Source: RH-AL1 sp965214415 (GTDB lineage: Bacteria > Pseudomonadota > Alphaproteobacteria > Rhizobiales > Beijerinckiaceae). From it: a DNA stretch of 64,000 bases. Below the pieces are notes generated by a model that was not told where the DNA came from, searched no databases, and saw nothing but the letters and a program-made list of their open reading frames with translations. Shown here one piece after another: positions 1 to 6,730 of this stretch. The position numbers were made by a program, and so were the translations under genes. The number at the start of each line of letters is the position of its first letter. The first letter of the stretch is position 1. Location of the stretch: assembly GCA_965214415.1 (NCBI GenBank), contig CBDCBQ010000003.1, positions 3,038,001 through 3,102,000 of the forward strand, in the 5' to 3' direction.

Positions 1-146
1 TCTACCTTCTGTCGGATCTATCCGGCGGGGTGACGGGCGAGATCCATTATGTCGATGCCGGCTACAACATTATCGCGATGCCGCATCCGGACGCCTTGCG
101 GATGGATCTCGGCCAGACGGACTTGAGCGACGAGGCGGCCGAGTAG
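1..146 (+). CDS. fabI: Enoyl-ACP reductase FabI, C-terminal end only
   Basis: Only the last 47 codons are present; the gene begins before the window. The frame starts at base 3 and ends with TAG at 144-146. The peptide contains GGVTGEIHYVDAGYN, the C-terminal signature of NADH-dependent enoyl-ACP reductase, the short-chain-dehydrogenase-type enzyme that performs the last reduction in each cycle of type II fatty acid synthesis in the cytoplasm. The tail after this motif (about 25 residues, acidic) is longer than in E. coli FabI, which is common in alphaproteobacteria. The active site lies outside the window, so isoform and start cannot be judged. Confidence 0.85.
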   Translation, partial: YLLSDLSGGVTGEIHYVDAGYNIIAMPHPDALRMDLGQTDLSDEAAE

Positions 147-148
147 CG

Positions 149-1027
149 TCAGAGCTTCTTGAGGCCGATCGGCTTGCTGCCGTCCTTCGTGTCCTTGGCC
201 CAATTGCCCTCGTCGGTCTTGCCGAGCTTCGTCGTATGGCCGGCGCGCGCGGTCAGCACGAGGGTGCCGTTGACGAGACGCCAGCCGACCGGATCGAAGA
301 TCACGATCCCTTGGTCGCGACAGCCGGGGGCGAGTTGCGCGCGCTCGCCGCCGGCCTTGCCCTTCGCCTGATCGTCGAGCGTCAGCATGCAGCCAGTGTC
401 GTGCTTCTCGCGCATCACGGCATAGCGGCCGGCGAGGTCGGCCGGGCGTATCGCGACGGCGGCGACCTCCCGCTTGCTGACGATGGGTTGGACGGTCGCG
501 CGCAGCGGCGGCGGCGTCACCGGCTCGAACATGTCGGCGGCGGCATCGCCGGTGTCGGCTGAAAGAACCGAGGCAGGTGTCGAGCGGCCGGCGGCGTCCG
601 CGCGGCTCATCCGGTAGGTTCCGCCCGCAGCCTGCGCGGAAAAGCCGTCGCCCGCGCTGACGAAGACAAGGACATGCTGGCCCGCCGGGTCGTCCAACGT
701 CAGATGGCCATCGTCCGGCAAAGTCCAGCGACCGACCTTCTCGATGGCGGGCATGGCATGCCGGCAGGCCGCGGGCATGCCGAGAAAGTAGTTACCCTTG
801 TCGGACTTTTCCGCCCGCAGCATCACGCGGCAGGTCGCGCGGGAGCGATCGAGCGACACCACCCAGGTCCCGGCGATGTCGGTGGGCTTGCGGGTCGGTT
901 GCGCGGGTGCAGCGGCGGGCGCGGCGGGTGGCGCGTCGGCGCCAGGGAGCGGGTCGGCCATCGCCGGGGCCGCGAACGCGGCCAGCCAGACGAGAGCCAC
1001 CGGGGCGAGGAATGGATGGCCGGGCAT
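149..1027 (-). CDS. Secreted protein with two AprI/Inh-type inhibitor domains
   Basis: The 292-residue product has a signal peptide (hydrophobic PFLAPVALVWLAAFAAPAMA, probable cleavage after AMA), a Pro/Ala-rich linker, then two similar beta-rich domains. The first contains IAGTWVVSLDRSRATCRV and a paired Cys; the second contains LAGRYAVMREKHDTGCML. Both resemble the AprI/Inh family, whose founding members are periplasmic inhibitors of secreted serralysin-type metalloproteases; many alphaproteobacterial members have no known target. The ATG at 1027 is preferred because it begins directly at the signal peptide; an upstream in-frame ATG at 1087 would add 20 basic residues. The IS630-type element lies 115 bp upstream of this start. 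Periplasmic location is confident; protease inhibition is inference. Confidence 0.75.
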   Translation of the reverse strand: MPGHPFLAPVALVWLAAFAAPAMADPLPGADAPPAAPAAAPAQPTRKPTDIAGTWVVSLDRSRATCRVMLRAEKSDKGNYFLGMPAACRHAMPAIEKVGRWTLPDDGHLTLDDPAGQHVLVFVSAGDGFSAQAAGGTYRMSRADAAGRSTPASVLSADTGDAAADMFEPVTPPPLRATVQPIVSKREVAAVAIRPADLAGRYAVMREKHDTGCMLTLDDQAKGKAGGERAQLAPGCRDQGIVIFDPVGWRLVNGTLVLTARAGHTTKLGKTDEGNWAKDTKDGSKPIGLKKL

Positions 1028-1058
1028 CGCGTACTCCAAGCCGCGACGGCAGCTTCGA

Positions 1059-1079
1059 AAAGCTTGGTGACGGTTCTCG
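1059..1079. repeat. 21-bp exact copy of transposase sequence
   Basis: The 21 bases from 1059 to 1079 are identical to bases 1242 to 1262, which lie inside the transposase gene. The first copy sits just upstream of the Inh-domain gene and outside the element's inverted repeats. A chance 21-base match in 64 kb is extremely unlikely. The copy may be a remnant of an earlier insertion or of a template-switch event. Confidence 0.8.
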
Positions 1080-1142
1080 CATACCATACGCCATAGCCGC
1101 GTGCCTTGTTTCAGGCAATTGGCCGCTTATGCCGACAGGCTA

Positions 1143-2003
1143 GAGCATTTTCCGATCATGTTGCATCGTATCCTGCCGCCGCGAAGTAGGCTTGGCATTC
1201 GGCTGGTGTGAACCGCTCGATCGCATCGGCGATGGTCTTCCAAAGCTTGGTGACGGTTCTCGGCGCGGCGGCGCGCAGCAGGGCCTTGAACTTCGAGAAG
1301 GCCATCTCGATCGGATTGAAGTCGGGCGAGTAGGCCGGCAGGTAGAGCAGGCTGGCCTTTGCGCCTTCGATGGCCTCGCGCACGCACGCCACCTTGTGGG
1401 CCACCGGCACGAGGATCGTCTCGACGTAGACGCGGAAGGCCGGCCCATCCATCGCGTTGTCGGGGTCGAGGTCGAGTTGGCCTTCGAACCAGGCCTCGCG
1501 CGCCGCTCTCACATCCGCACGCTGCTGCTGAGCTTGCCGAAGCATCGGCGGCGTGTGCTGTCTTTTTTTGTACGTGATCCCGCGTCGGTCGAAGAAGCGC
1601 CAGATCGTGGTGAGGCCGAAACGGGCACCGTGCGCGTCGACCAGCTTCGTGCGCAGCTCGTCGAGCGTGACGTCGGGCGCCGCCGCGACCTCGGCGAGAA
1701 TGAAGTCGGCATGCGCCTCGATGCGCTTCGACTTGCGATCGCCGCCCTGCCTGGCCGGTGCCAGGCTGCCGGAGGCCTCGCGACGCCGGCACCAGCGGAT
1801 CACGCTCGCCGCGCTCACACCGAAGCGCGCCGCCGCCTGCCGCCGCGACAAACCGCCATCGACGACGGCGACAGCACGTTCACGAAGATCGACTGACAAC
1901 GGATGGGCCATGCATGCCGGCCTCCCTTCGCCAGCACGCAGCTTGAATCAAACCAGAACCGATTCGGGAATCCCGCAACGATCCTATCGATGGGAAAAGG
2001 CTC
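1143..2003 (-). mobile_element. IS630-family insertion sequence, complete ends, decayed transposase
   Basis: The element is 861 bp. Its left end begins GAGCATTTTCCGATC (1143) and its right end, read on the other strand from 2003, begins GAGCCTTTTCCCATC, giving imperfect inverted repeats of about 16 bp. Both ends are flanked by the dinucleotide TA (1141-1142 and 2004-2005), the target duplication typical of IS630/Tc1-mariner elements. It carries one gene, which has lost two catalytic residues, so it can move only if a complete relative supplies transposase. It sits between pheS and the Inh-domain gene, and its right TA forms part of the pheS stop codon. Confidence 0.85.
1156..1911 (-). pseudogene. 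IS630-type transposase with two in-frame internal deletions
   Basis: The frame encodes 251 residues, against about 340 for intact IS630 transposases of this type. Residues 1-110 form the usual helix-turn-helix DNA-binding part (LSRRQAAARFGVSAASVIRW), and the C-terminal SPDFNPIE motif keeps the third catalytic acid (E202). Two blocks are missing. After DLDPD (residue 151, near base 1461) the family normally continues with the strand carrying the first Asp (FIDET-like), and sequence resumes only at MDGPAFRVYVE. After ILVPV (residue 170, near base 1401) the segment with the second Asp (MDN-like) is absent and sequence resumes at AHKV. Both losses keep the frame. With two of the three DDE residues gone the protein cannot catalyse transposition, though it might still bind the ends. 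Confidence 0.8.
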
Positions 2004-3082
2004 TAGGTCAACCCACCGATCAGGCTCGGCACGTCGAGCGGGCGGAAGCCGTAGTGGCGGAGCCAGCGGATGTCGCTTTCGAAAAAGGCGCGCAGGTCCG
2101 GCATGCCGTACTTCAGCATGGCGATGCGATCGATGCCAATGCCCCAGGCGAAGCCCTGGTAGACGTCAGGGTCGATCCCGCAATTGGTCAGCACGTTGGG
2201 ATGGACCATCCCGCAGCCCAAGATCTCCAGCCAGTCCTCGCCCTCGCCGAAGCGGATCTCGCCGTCCTTGCGAGCGCACTGGATGTCGACCTCCATCGAC
2301 GGCTCGGTGAATGGAAAGAAGCTCGGGCGGAAGCGCATCTTGACGCTCGGCACCTCGAAGAACGCCTTGAGGAACTCCTCGAGCACCCACTTCAGATTGC
2401 CGAGATTTGCCGTTCGATCGATCACCAGGCCCTCGACCTGGTGGAACATCGGCGTGTGGGTCTGGTCGGAATCGCAGCGGTAGGTGCGACCGGGGCAGAT
2501 CACGCGGATCGGCGGCCTCTGCGCGAGCATGGTGCGCACCTGCACCGGGCTTGTGTGCGTGCGCAGCAGCTTGCGGGTGCCGTCGGCGTCCGGTGGGAAG
2601 AAGAACGTGTCGTGCATGTCCCGCGCCGGGTGGTCGGGCGGGAAGTTCAGCTTGGTGAAATTGTAATCGTCGCTCTCGATGTCCGGGCCTTCGGCGATCG
2701 AGAACCCCATGTCGGCGAAGATCACCGACAGCTCGTCCATCACCTGGGTGATCGGATGGATGCGGCCGATCTCGAGCGGGCTCGGGCGGACCGGCAGCGT
2801 GACATCGACGATCTCGGCGGCGAGCCGCGCCTCGAGCGCCGCCTCGCGCAACATGGCGCGCCGCGCCTCGAAGGCGGCGACGACCTTGTCCTTGACGGCG
2901 TTGATCTCGGCACCGCGCGCCTTGCGCTCGTCCGGCGCCATCTTGCCGAGCGTGGCGAGCAGCGCGGAAATCGCGCCCTTCTTGCCGAGCGCGGCGACGC
3001 GGACCTGGTCGAGCCCCGCCTCGTCGGCGGCGGCCTCGATATCCGCGAGGGTCTGCTGGCGTAGGGAGTCAAGGTCCGACAT
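2003..3082 (-). CDS. pheS: Phenylalanine-tRNA ligase alpha subunit
   Basis: PheS (359 residues) is the catalytic alpha chain of the cytoplasmic alpha2-beta2 enzyme that charges tRNA-Phe. An N-terminal coiled-coil region of about 80 residues binds tRNA. The class II catalytic core follows, with motif 2-like RTHTSPVQVRTM and motif 3-like AWGIGIDRIAML, and the end SDIRWLRHYGFRPLD is characteristic. The ATG at 3082 is preferred to a TTG three codons upstream. The stop codon TAG (2003-2005) contains the TA duplicated by the IS630-type insertion; removing the element regenerates the same stop, so the protein is intact. pheT, usually directly downstream, is not here: the element and an unrelated secreted protein follow instead. 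Confidence 0.95.
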   Translation of the reverse strand: MSDLDSLRQQTLADIEAAADEAGLDQVRVAALGKKGAISALLATLGKMAPDERKARGAEINAVKDKVVAAFEARRAMLREAALEARLAAEIVDVTLPVRPSPLEIGRIHPITQVMDELSVIFADMGFSIAEGPDIESDDYNFTKLNFPPDHPARDMHDTFFFPPDADGTRKLLRTHTSPVQVRTMLAQRPPIRVICPGRTYRCDSDQTHTPMFHQVEGLVIDRTANLGNLKWVLEEFLKAFFEVPSVKMRFRPSFFPFTEPSMEVDIQCARKDGEIRFGEGEDWLEILGCGMVHPNVLTNCGIDPDVYQGFAWGIGIDRIAMLKYGMPDLRAFFESDIRWLRHYGFRPLDVPSLIGGLT

Positions 3083-3121
3083 TGGCGCCAAGTGCCACGC
3101 CGATGTGGTTTCTGTCGAGAG

Positions 3122-3640
3122 CTACGCCGTGCGGCGCTGCCGGCGATCCTGCATCGGCTGGTAGGCCATGCGGCTGTGGTAGCTGCAGTAGGGGCCGTCT
3201 CCAATCGGCGCCCGGCCGCCGCAATAGCGGAATTCGGCGGAGGCGGGATCGCCGACCGGCCAGCGGCACATCGACTCGCGCAATTCCATGATGGTGACGT
3301 TCTCGGCCATCGGCACGACGTTGTTGCCGGTGGCGTCGCGCGCCTGCGGGACCGGCATCGGCCGTGTCTGCAGCGCCAGGGCGGTGTTGCCGCGCATCGG
3401 CATCGGCATGGCGCGCTGCGGCATCTGCGGTCGCGCGACCTGTCCCGGCAGCTTCGGCCGAGCCCGCGCGGCGCTCGAGGCCTGCGGCTTGACGCGGCCC
3501 GACAGGCCGAGCCGGTGCACCTTGCCGATCACCGCGTTGCGGGTCACCCCGCCGGCGAGTTCGGCGGCGATGCGACTGGCGCTCAACCCGCTGTCCCACA
3601 GCTTGCGAAGAAGCTCGACCCGCTCTTCGGTCCAGGACAT
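3122..3640 (-). CDS. gcrA: Cell cycle regulator GcrA
   Basis: The 172-residue protein begins MSWTEERVELLRKLW and continues with a helix-turn-helix (SASRIAAELAGGVTRNAVIGK) and RLGLSGR, the hallmark N-terminus of GcrA. The C-terminal SMCRWPVGDP and FRYCGGR motif is the conserved sigma-interaction region. GcrA is an alphaproteobacterial coactivator that binds sigma-70 RNA polymerase and stimulates promoters carrying GANTC sites methylated by CcrM, linking replication to transcription. The start at 3640 matches the usual length of about 173; an ATG at 3673 would add 11 residues. It lies 39 bp upstream of pheS on the same strand. The region upstream is rich in GANTC. Confidence 0.93.
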   Translation of the reverse strand: MSWTEERVELLRKLWDSGLSASRIAAELAGGVTRNAVIGKVHRLGLSGRVKPQASSAARARPKLPGQVARPQMPQRAMPMPMRGNTALALQTRPMPVPQARDATGNNVVPMAENVTIMELRESMCRWPVGDPASAEFRYCGGRAPIGDGPYCSYHSRMAYQPMQDRRQRRTA

Positions 3641-3754
3641 GACCGTCCCGTTGGCCGCGATTTGGTCCGTCATCGTACTGTCCGCCGTTGGGGTCGTGCG
3701 CCCGACGTGACCGGAGCCTGTGCACGGCAGCGAGGAGGCCCAGTCGAAACGGCG

Positions 3755-3982
3755 GACTCCAGGCGTGATTCCGCGCCGGCTAGACCGGAGACGTTCAGAC
3801 GCAAGACGCTTCAAGTAAAGGTGTCGCCACGACATGTCGTGGCTGACAGACAGGACGCTACACTAGCCCTTGAATCGCGCGCAAGAGTCGGAACACTTCA
3901 TTCACTCTTTTCAACAGCGCTTTGCGTCTGCGGCGCAGCTCGCGCGGACACGACGGATTCAAAGCGGGAACAAAGCGGAATC
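3755..3982. promoter_or_regulatory. Cluster of six GANTC sites between gcrA and accA
   Basis: GANTC, the CcrM methylation sequence, occurs at 3755, 3767, 3872, 3885, 3956 and 3978, six times in 228 bp of the gcrA-accA gap (3641-4159). At the base composition of this genome about one would be expected. GcrA acts at methylated GANTC promoters, so control of gcrA, accA or both by methylation is plausible. No gene is visible in the rest of this gap. The sites are read directly; the regulatory role is inference. Confidence 0.5.
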
Positions 3983-4099
3983 GCTCCGCGAAACCATGTG
4001 TGCGCCGCCAAGACATGTCGCGTGCGTGTGGCGCATTTGCCGCCGTGGCGGGGGCCAAACGATCGCCTGGCGGAAACTCCGGAAGGCCGCCCGGCGTAT

Positions 4100-4127
4100 T
4101 TGACAGGTGGGGGCAAACTCTTAAAGG
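4100..4127 (+). promoter_or_regulatory. Possible housekeeping promoter of accA
   Basis: A perfect -35 hexamer TTGACA at 4100-4105 is followed after 16 bases by TAAAGG, a weak -10 match, about 33 bp before the accA start. Spacing and position fit a sigma-70 promoter, but the -10 is poor. Confidence 0.4.
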
Positions 4128-4159
4128 GTCCGGCCGCCCGCCGTGAAACCCCTCTTCGT

Positions 4160-5113
4160 ATGCGCAATTATCTCGATTTCGAAAAGCCCGTCGCAGATAT
4201 CGACGCCAAGGTCGACGAGCTCAGGACCCTCAATCTCAACGGTGACGCGCCGGCGATCGGCGAGGAAATGGTGCGGCTCGAGGCGAGGTCCGCCAAGACC
4301 CTGACCGACCTGTACGCGACGCTGACGCCCTGGCAGAAGACGCAGGTCGCGCGCCATGCGCAGCGTCCGCATTTCGGCGATTACGTGAAGCATCTCGTCA
4401 CCGACTTCACGCCGCTCGCGGGCGACCGCGTGTTCGGCGAGGACGAGGCGATCGTCGGCGGCTTCGGCCGCTTCCGGGGCCGCTCCGTCTGCGTCATCGG
4501 CCAGGAGAAGGGCTCGGACACGGAAAGCCGGATCAAGCACAATTTCGGAATGGCGCGGCCCGAAGGCTATCGCAAGGCGGCGCGGCTGATGCAGCTCGCC
4601 GATCGCTTCGACCTGCCCGTCATCACGCTGGTCGACACGCCTGGCGCCTTTCCCGGCATCGACGCCGAAGAGCGCGGCCAGGCCGAGGCGATCGCCCATT
4701 CGATCGATGTCTGCCTGTCGCTCGGCGTGCCCAACGTCGCGATCGTCGTCGGCGAGGGCGGCTCCGGCGGCGCCATCGCGATCGCCAGCTGCAACAAGGT
4801 GCTGATGCTCGAGCACGCGATCTATTCGGTGATCTCGCCCGAGGGCGCGTCCTCGATCCTGTGGCGCGAGGCCGGCCGGGCCGAGGACGCCGCGACCAAC
4901 ATGAAGATCACCGCGCAGGACCTGCTTCGCTTCGGCATCATCGATGCCATCGTCGCCGAGCCGAGCGGCGGCGCGCACCGCGATCCCGCCCTGGCGATCG
5001 AGTCGACCGGCAACGCGATCGAGGCCGCGCTGCGCGACCTCGAGCCGCTCGACCGCGACGGCCTGCGCGCCGCCCGCACCGACAAGTTCTTGGCGATCGG
5101 CCGCAAGATCTGA
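4160..5113 (+). CDS. accA: Acetyl-CoA carboxylase carboxyltransferase alpha subunit
   Basis: The 317-residue product begins MRNYLDFEKPVADID and has the crotonase-like carboxyltransferase fold. Diagnostic segments are GQEKGSDTESRIKHNFGM, the glycine-rich VGEGGSGGAIAIA that builds the oxyanion region, and EGASSILWR. With AccD it moves carboxyl from biotin on AccB to acetyl-CoA, giving malonyl-CoA for fatty acid synthesis in the cytoplasm. Length is normal for the family (about 317-320). It stands alone, divergent from gcrA and followed by a dispersed palindromic repeat; accD is not in the window. Confidence 0.95.
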   Translation: MRNYLDFEKPVADIDAKVDELRTLNLNGDAPAIGEEMVRLEARSAKTLTDLYATLTPWQKTQVARHAQRPHFGDYVKHLVTDFTPLAGDRVFGEDEAIVGGFGRFRGRSVCVIGQEKGSDTESRIKHNFGMARPEGYRKAARLMQLADRFDLPVITLVDTPGAFPGIDAEERGQAEAIAHSIDVCLSLGVPNVAIVVGEGGSGGAIAIASCNKVLMLEHAIYSVISPEGASSILWREAGRAEDAATNMKITAQDLLRFGIIDAIVAEPSGGAHRDPALAIESTGNAIEAALRDLEPLDRDGLRAARTDKFLAIGRKI

Positions 5114-5144
5114 GCGGTTGGATCCTTGGGTCTTTAACCCGGTA

Positions 5145-5259
5145 CCTCGTGGTGAGGGCGCCGAAGGCGCGGACTCGAACCACGAGGCGGTCCCGCGATC
5201 TCGCCTTCTGGAGCCCTCGTGGTTCGAGACACGCCTGCGGCGTTCCTGACCATGAGGGA
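5145..5259. repeat. Dispersed palindromic repeat, copy A
   Basis: This intergenic block begins CCTCGTGGTGAGG and ends near CCATGAGGG, with internal arms TCGAACCACGAGG and CTCGTGGTTCGAGACACGCC. It can fold into a large imperfect hairpin. Related copies lie at 10200-10319 and 13961-14145. Palindromic intergenic units built on CCTCATGGTGAGG and TCGAACCATGAGG are common in Hyphomicrobiales genomes. It fills the gap between accA and the convergent exporter gene. Confidence 0.7.
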
Positions 5260-5281
5260 GTAAAGCGTGCCGAACGGGCGT

Positions 5282-6502
5282 CTAAGCCCGCACGGGCGCG
5301 GCGGGGACCACGCGCTCGGCGTGGCGCGGGCGGGCAAGGAAGGCCGCGAGCGCGACGATGCCGAACGCCGCCATCGTGGCCACGGTGGAGAGGGCGGTAT
5401 GGCCATCGTAGGCTGTCGCCACCAGGTAGCCGGCAAGCGCGCCGAAGAAGAGCTGCGAGGACACGACGGCCGCGCTGGCCGTGCCGGCGATGTGCAGCAG
5501 CGGCTCGATCGCGAGCTGGAGCGCGTTCACGTTGGCGATCGAGCAGCCGACCATGCAGAGCGCCAGGAACGGCAGGAACGCGGCAAGGCTGGTATGGCCG
5601 CTCAGCGTCAACGCCAGCAGCACCAGCGTGTCGGCGACGACGAGCGTCAGGCCGCCGGTCAACAGCCACGCCGGCTTCGTGCCGCGCCGATTGAGCCGCG
5701 CGTTGATGAGGTTGCCGATCAGCAGCCCCGACGAGTTGAGCATGAACGTCAGGCCGAACTGGGTCGGCGTCAGGTGGAAGGCGCCGATCATCACGTAGGG
5801 CGAGCCCGACACGTAGGCGAAGATGACGCCGAACATGGCGATCGCGACGATCGTGAAGGCGAGCGAGCGCGGGTTGCGGAACACCGCCGTGTAGTGCCGG
5901 GCGACGTCGTGCGGCGCCATCGACACGCGGCGCACCTCGGGCAGTGATTCATCGAGCCGCCACCAGACGAGGAACAGCGCCACGGCGCCTGTGGCGGACA
6001 GGAAGATGTAGATCATCCGCCAGCCGCCGAACCCCATCAGCAGCGCGCCGATCGACGGCGCCAGCAGCGGCGCCAGCAGGCTGAGCGCAGAGACATAGGA
6101 CATCTTCTCGCGCTGCGCCGCGCCCTTGAAGTGATCGCCGATGATGGCGAGGCCGAGCGGGCGCGCGCCGCCGCCGATCCCCTGCACGAACCGGCAGGCG
6201 AGCAGCGAGCCGAGGCTCGGGGAGAACACGCAGCCGACCCCGCCGATCACGTAGACGACGCAGGCGAGCAGCGCGACCGGCCGGCGCCCGTAACGGTCCG
6301 ACAGCGGGCCGTAGACCAGTGGCGAGATCGCGAACGAGACCATGAAGGCCGACAGCGACAGGCCGATCGTCGCCGGCGTCACCTGCAGGTCGCGCGCCAT
6401 CGGCTCGATCGCCGCCAGCGACATGTCGGTCGCGAAGGCCGACATGGCGCCGAGCAGGCTCATGAGCACGATGAACAGGAACGAGGTGGGCGCGGCCCGC
6501 AA
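5282..6502 (-). CDS. MFS drug exporter, Bcr/CflA family
   Basis: The 406-residue inner-membrane protein has 12 predicted hydrophobic segments. The loop after the second helix, GPLSDRYGRRPV, is the MFS motif A, and MSLAAIEPMARDLQV early in the chain is typical of Bcr/CflA proton-coupled exporters (bicyclomycin, chloramphenicol and similar compounds). The TTG at 6502 is chosen because GGGAGA lies 6 bp upstream and the protein then begins just before the first membrane helix; an ATG at 6595 would add 31 hydrophilic residues. A perfect 16-bp palindrome lies about 57 bp upstream of the start. Substrate unknown. Confidence 0.8.
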   Translation of the reverse strand: MRAAPTSFLFIVLMSLLGAMSAFATDMSLAAIEPMARDLQVTPATIGLSLSAFMVSFAISPLVYGPLSDRYGRRPVALLACVVYVIGGVGCVFSPSLGSLLACRFVQGIGGGARPLGLAIIGDHFKGAAQREKMSYVSALSLLAPLLAPSIGALLMGFGGWRMIYIFLSATGAVALFLVWWRLDESLPEVRRVSMAPHDVARHYTAVFRNPRSLAFTIVAIAMFGVIFAYVSGSPYVMIGAFHLTPTQFGLTFMLNSSGLLIGNLINARLNRRGTKPAWLLTGGLTLVVADTLVLLALTLSGHTSLAAFLPFLALCMVGCSIANVNALQLAIEPLLHIAGTASAAVVSSQLFFGALAGYLVATAYDGHTALSTVATMAAFGIVALAAFLARPRHAERVVPAAPVRA

Positions 6503-6558
6503 TGAAGGTCTCCCAGGCAAAGGAAACGACGCGCGACAAACACCCGTCGGATGGTCAT

Positions 6559-6574
6559 CAAACAAATTTGTTTG
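6559..6574. promoter_or_regulatory. Perfect 16-bp palindrome, probable operator of the exporter
   Basis: The sequence CAAACAAATTTGTTTG is a perfect inverted repeat, strikingly AT-rich against its surroundings, and lies upstream of the Bcr/CflA exporter. It looks like a TetR- or MarR-type operator. No such regulator gene is adjacent, so the binding protein is unknown. Confidence 0.5.
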
Positions 6575-6730
6575 TCGAACAGATGGCGCCGGCATCCGCG
6601 AGCATGGCGGCAGCCATGATCGAGATGCACGTCTCGCACGGCGTGGTGCCAAAGCAGTCAGGCCTCGAAGAGATGCTTAACCAAAATCTGCTGAGATGCG
6701 AGGCCAGCCCGTAAGCCAAGAGCGCCGCTG

